NCBI GenBank assembly: GCA_013399875.1
Contig: VXAZ01000373.1
Location: 947,564 to 1,011,563 of the forward strand
Origin: Gymnorhina tibicen
Taxonomy: Eukaryota > Chordata > Aves > Passeriformes > Artamidae
Direction: 5' to 3'
Length of the DNA: 64,000 nt
The notes under the pieces were generated by a model. That model worked only from the letters and a program-made list of their open reading frames with translations, was not told where the DNA came from and ran no database searches. Shown here one piece after another: positions 63,501 through 64,000 of this stretch. Positions within the stretch are counted from its first letter, which is position 1, and each line of letters opens with the position of its first letter. The translations under genes were made by a program, and so were the position numbers.

Positions 63501-64000
63501 AGCAAAAACCCTTTGTATCATCTTCAAGCACAGTAATCAAAAGAATTCTTTCGGCAAGGTAGTTTTCATGAACAGCTTCCTAATTAAGGTAAGGACAGAG
63601 CAAGATCAAGGTAAAGCAACTGTTTAGATAGTTTAAACATTTCCACATTTTAAACAATAGCTTAAATACTTCCACATCAGTCTTGTTCCAATGAATTATG
63701 CAGTTTTTTACAGATCTCTGAAAACATAAGAACGACTTAAAACTTTCATGAAGAAGCTTTTAAGAAACATCAAAACAGATTTATTTTAAAGACCTTGCCA
63801 CAACCAAGCTTCTTTCATTTGCTATGACATAAAACCTGAACCTAGTTAAATTTAACTGTCTTTGCAGGCTGTGGAGAGATGGAGTACACGGGACACATTT
63901 TAATCATTTTTGTCTGTATTTATAGTGATTTCCTCTAATCTCAAGGTTTCTTTGCAGTTCATTTGAATAGCTTTGCGCCCTAGGAACTACAGGAAATTCT
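54559..64000 (-). other. GMDS: GMDS intron 1, 3' part
   Basis: This is the downstream part of intron 1, ending at the acceptor of exon 2; its 5' end is outside the window. I searched it for the expected first exon (a start codon and a TGITGQ-coding end before a donor, usually in a CpG island) and found neither. It is AT-rich and holds no recognisable gene. Visible items are a CpG-dense patch with a palindrome near 56700-56733, a short TG repeat near 56010-56021, a pyrimidine run (CCCTCTCTCCCTCCCTCC) near 59680-59697, and scattered short A or T runs. I recognise no CR1 fragment longer than a few tens of bases. Confidence 0.85.
56700..56733. other. CpG-dense patch with a perfect palindrome
   Basis: About eight CpG dinucleotides fall in roughly 35 bases (56700-56733), whereas the surrounding intron has almost none. 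Inside it, GCGATAC (56716-56722) and GTATCGC (56724-56730) form an exact inverted repeat around a single C. It is too short to be a CpG island, and no exon 1-like coding sequence adjoins it. Confidence 0.8.

Noticed and set aside
54559..64000. GMDS exon 1 or a promoter CpG island
   Set aside because: No sequence ending in a TGITGQ-coding stretch before a donor was found, and the only CpG-dense patch (about 35 bp near 56700) is far too short and lacks the coding sequence.
1..64000. Bacterial, phage or defence-type gene systems
   Set aside because: There are no compact operons, ribosome binding sites or CRISPR arrays; GMDS exon-intron structure and CR1 repeats show vertebrate nuclear DNA.

Overview
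The window reads as vertebrate nuclear DNA, most likely from a songbird (oscine passerine). It is AT-rich, non-coding over almost its whole length, and scattered with 3' fragments of CR1 LINEs, the dominant avian retroposon. At 45181-45312 it carries a SINE with a tRNA-Ile-like head and a CR1 tail, an architecture I recall as that of the passerine TguSINE1 family. There are no operons, ribosome binding sites, CRISPR arrays or other bacterial features. Two runs of N, both beside A/T homopolymers, mark assembly gaps.

One gene is firmly identified: GMDS, encoding GDP-mannose 4,6-dehydratase, on the minus strand. Three consecutive coding exons are present: exon 2 (54514-54558), exon 3 (50450-50537) and exon 4 (46837-46946). 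All have canonical splice sites and compatible phases. Together they give 81 continuous codons (about residues 35-115) of the NADP-binding Rossmann half of the enzyme. Exon 1 should lie above 64000 and exon 5 below position 1, because I found neither. The window is therefore part of intron 1, introns 2 and 3 complete, and at least 46.8 kb of intron 4.

Layout: 1-46836 is intron 4. It holds an LTR-like segment with 40-bp tandem repeats near 640-1460, six CR1 or SINE insertions, a perfect 21-bp-arm hairpin at 10926-10984, an orphan exon-like reading frame on the plus strand at 17009-17161, a G/T-rich tract with G-quadruplex potential near 30600-30790, and a perfect 19-bp-arm hairpin at 45478-45522. 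46947-50449 is intron 3. 50538-54513 is intron 2, with a CR1 fragment and the larger assembly gap. 54559-64000 is part of intron 1, with an isolated CpG-dense palindrome near 56700.

The many open reading frames of 60-144 codons elsewhere look like chance frames. I see no clear previously undescribed system. The items most worth testing are the exon-like frame at 17009-17161 and the two perfect hairpins.
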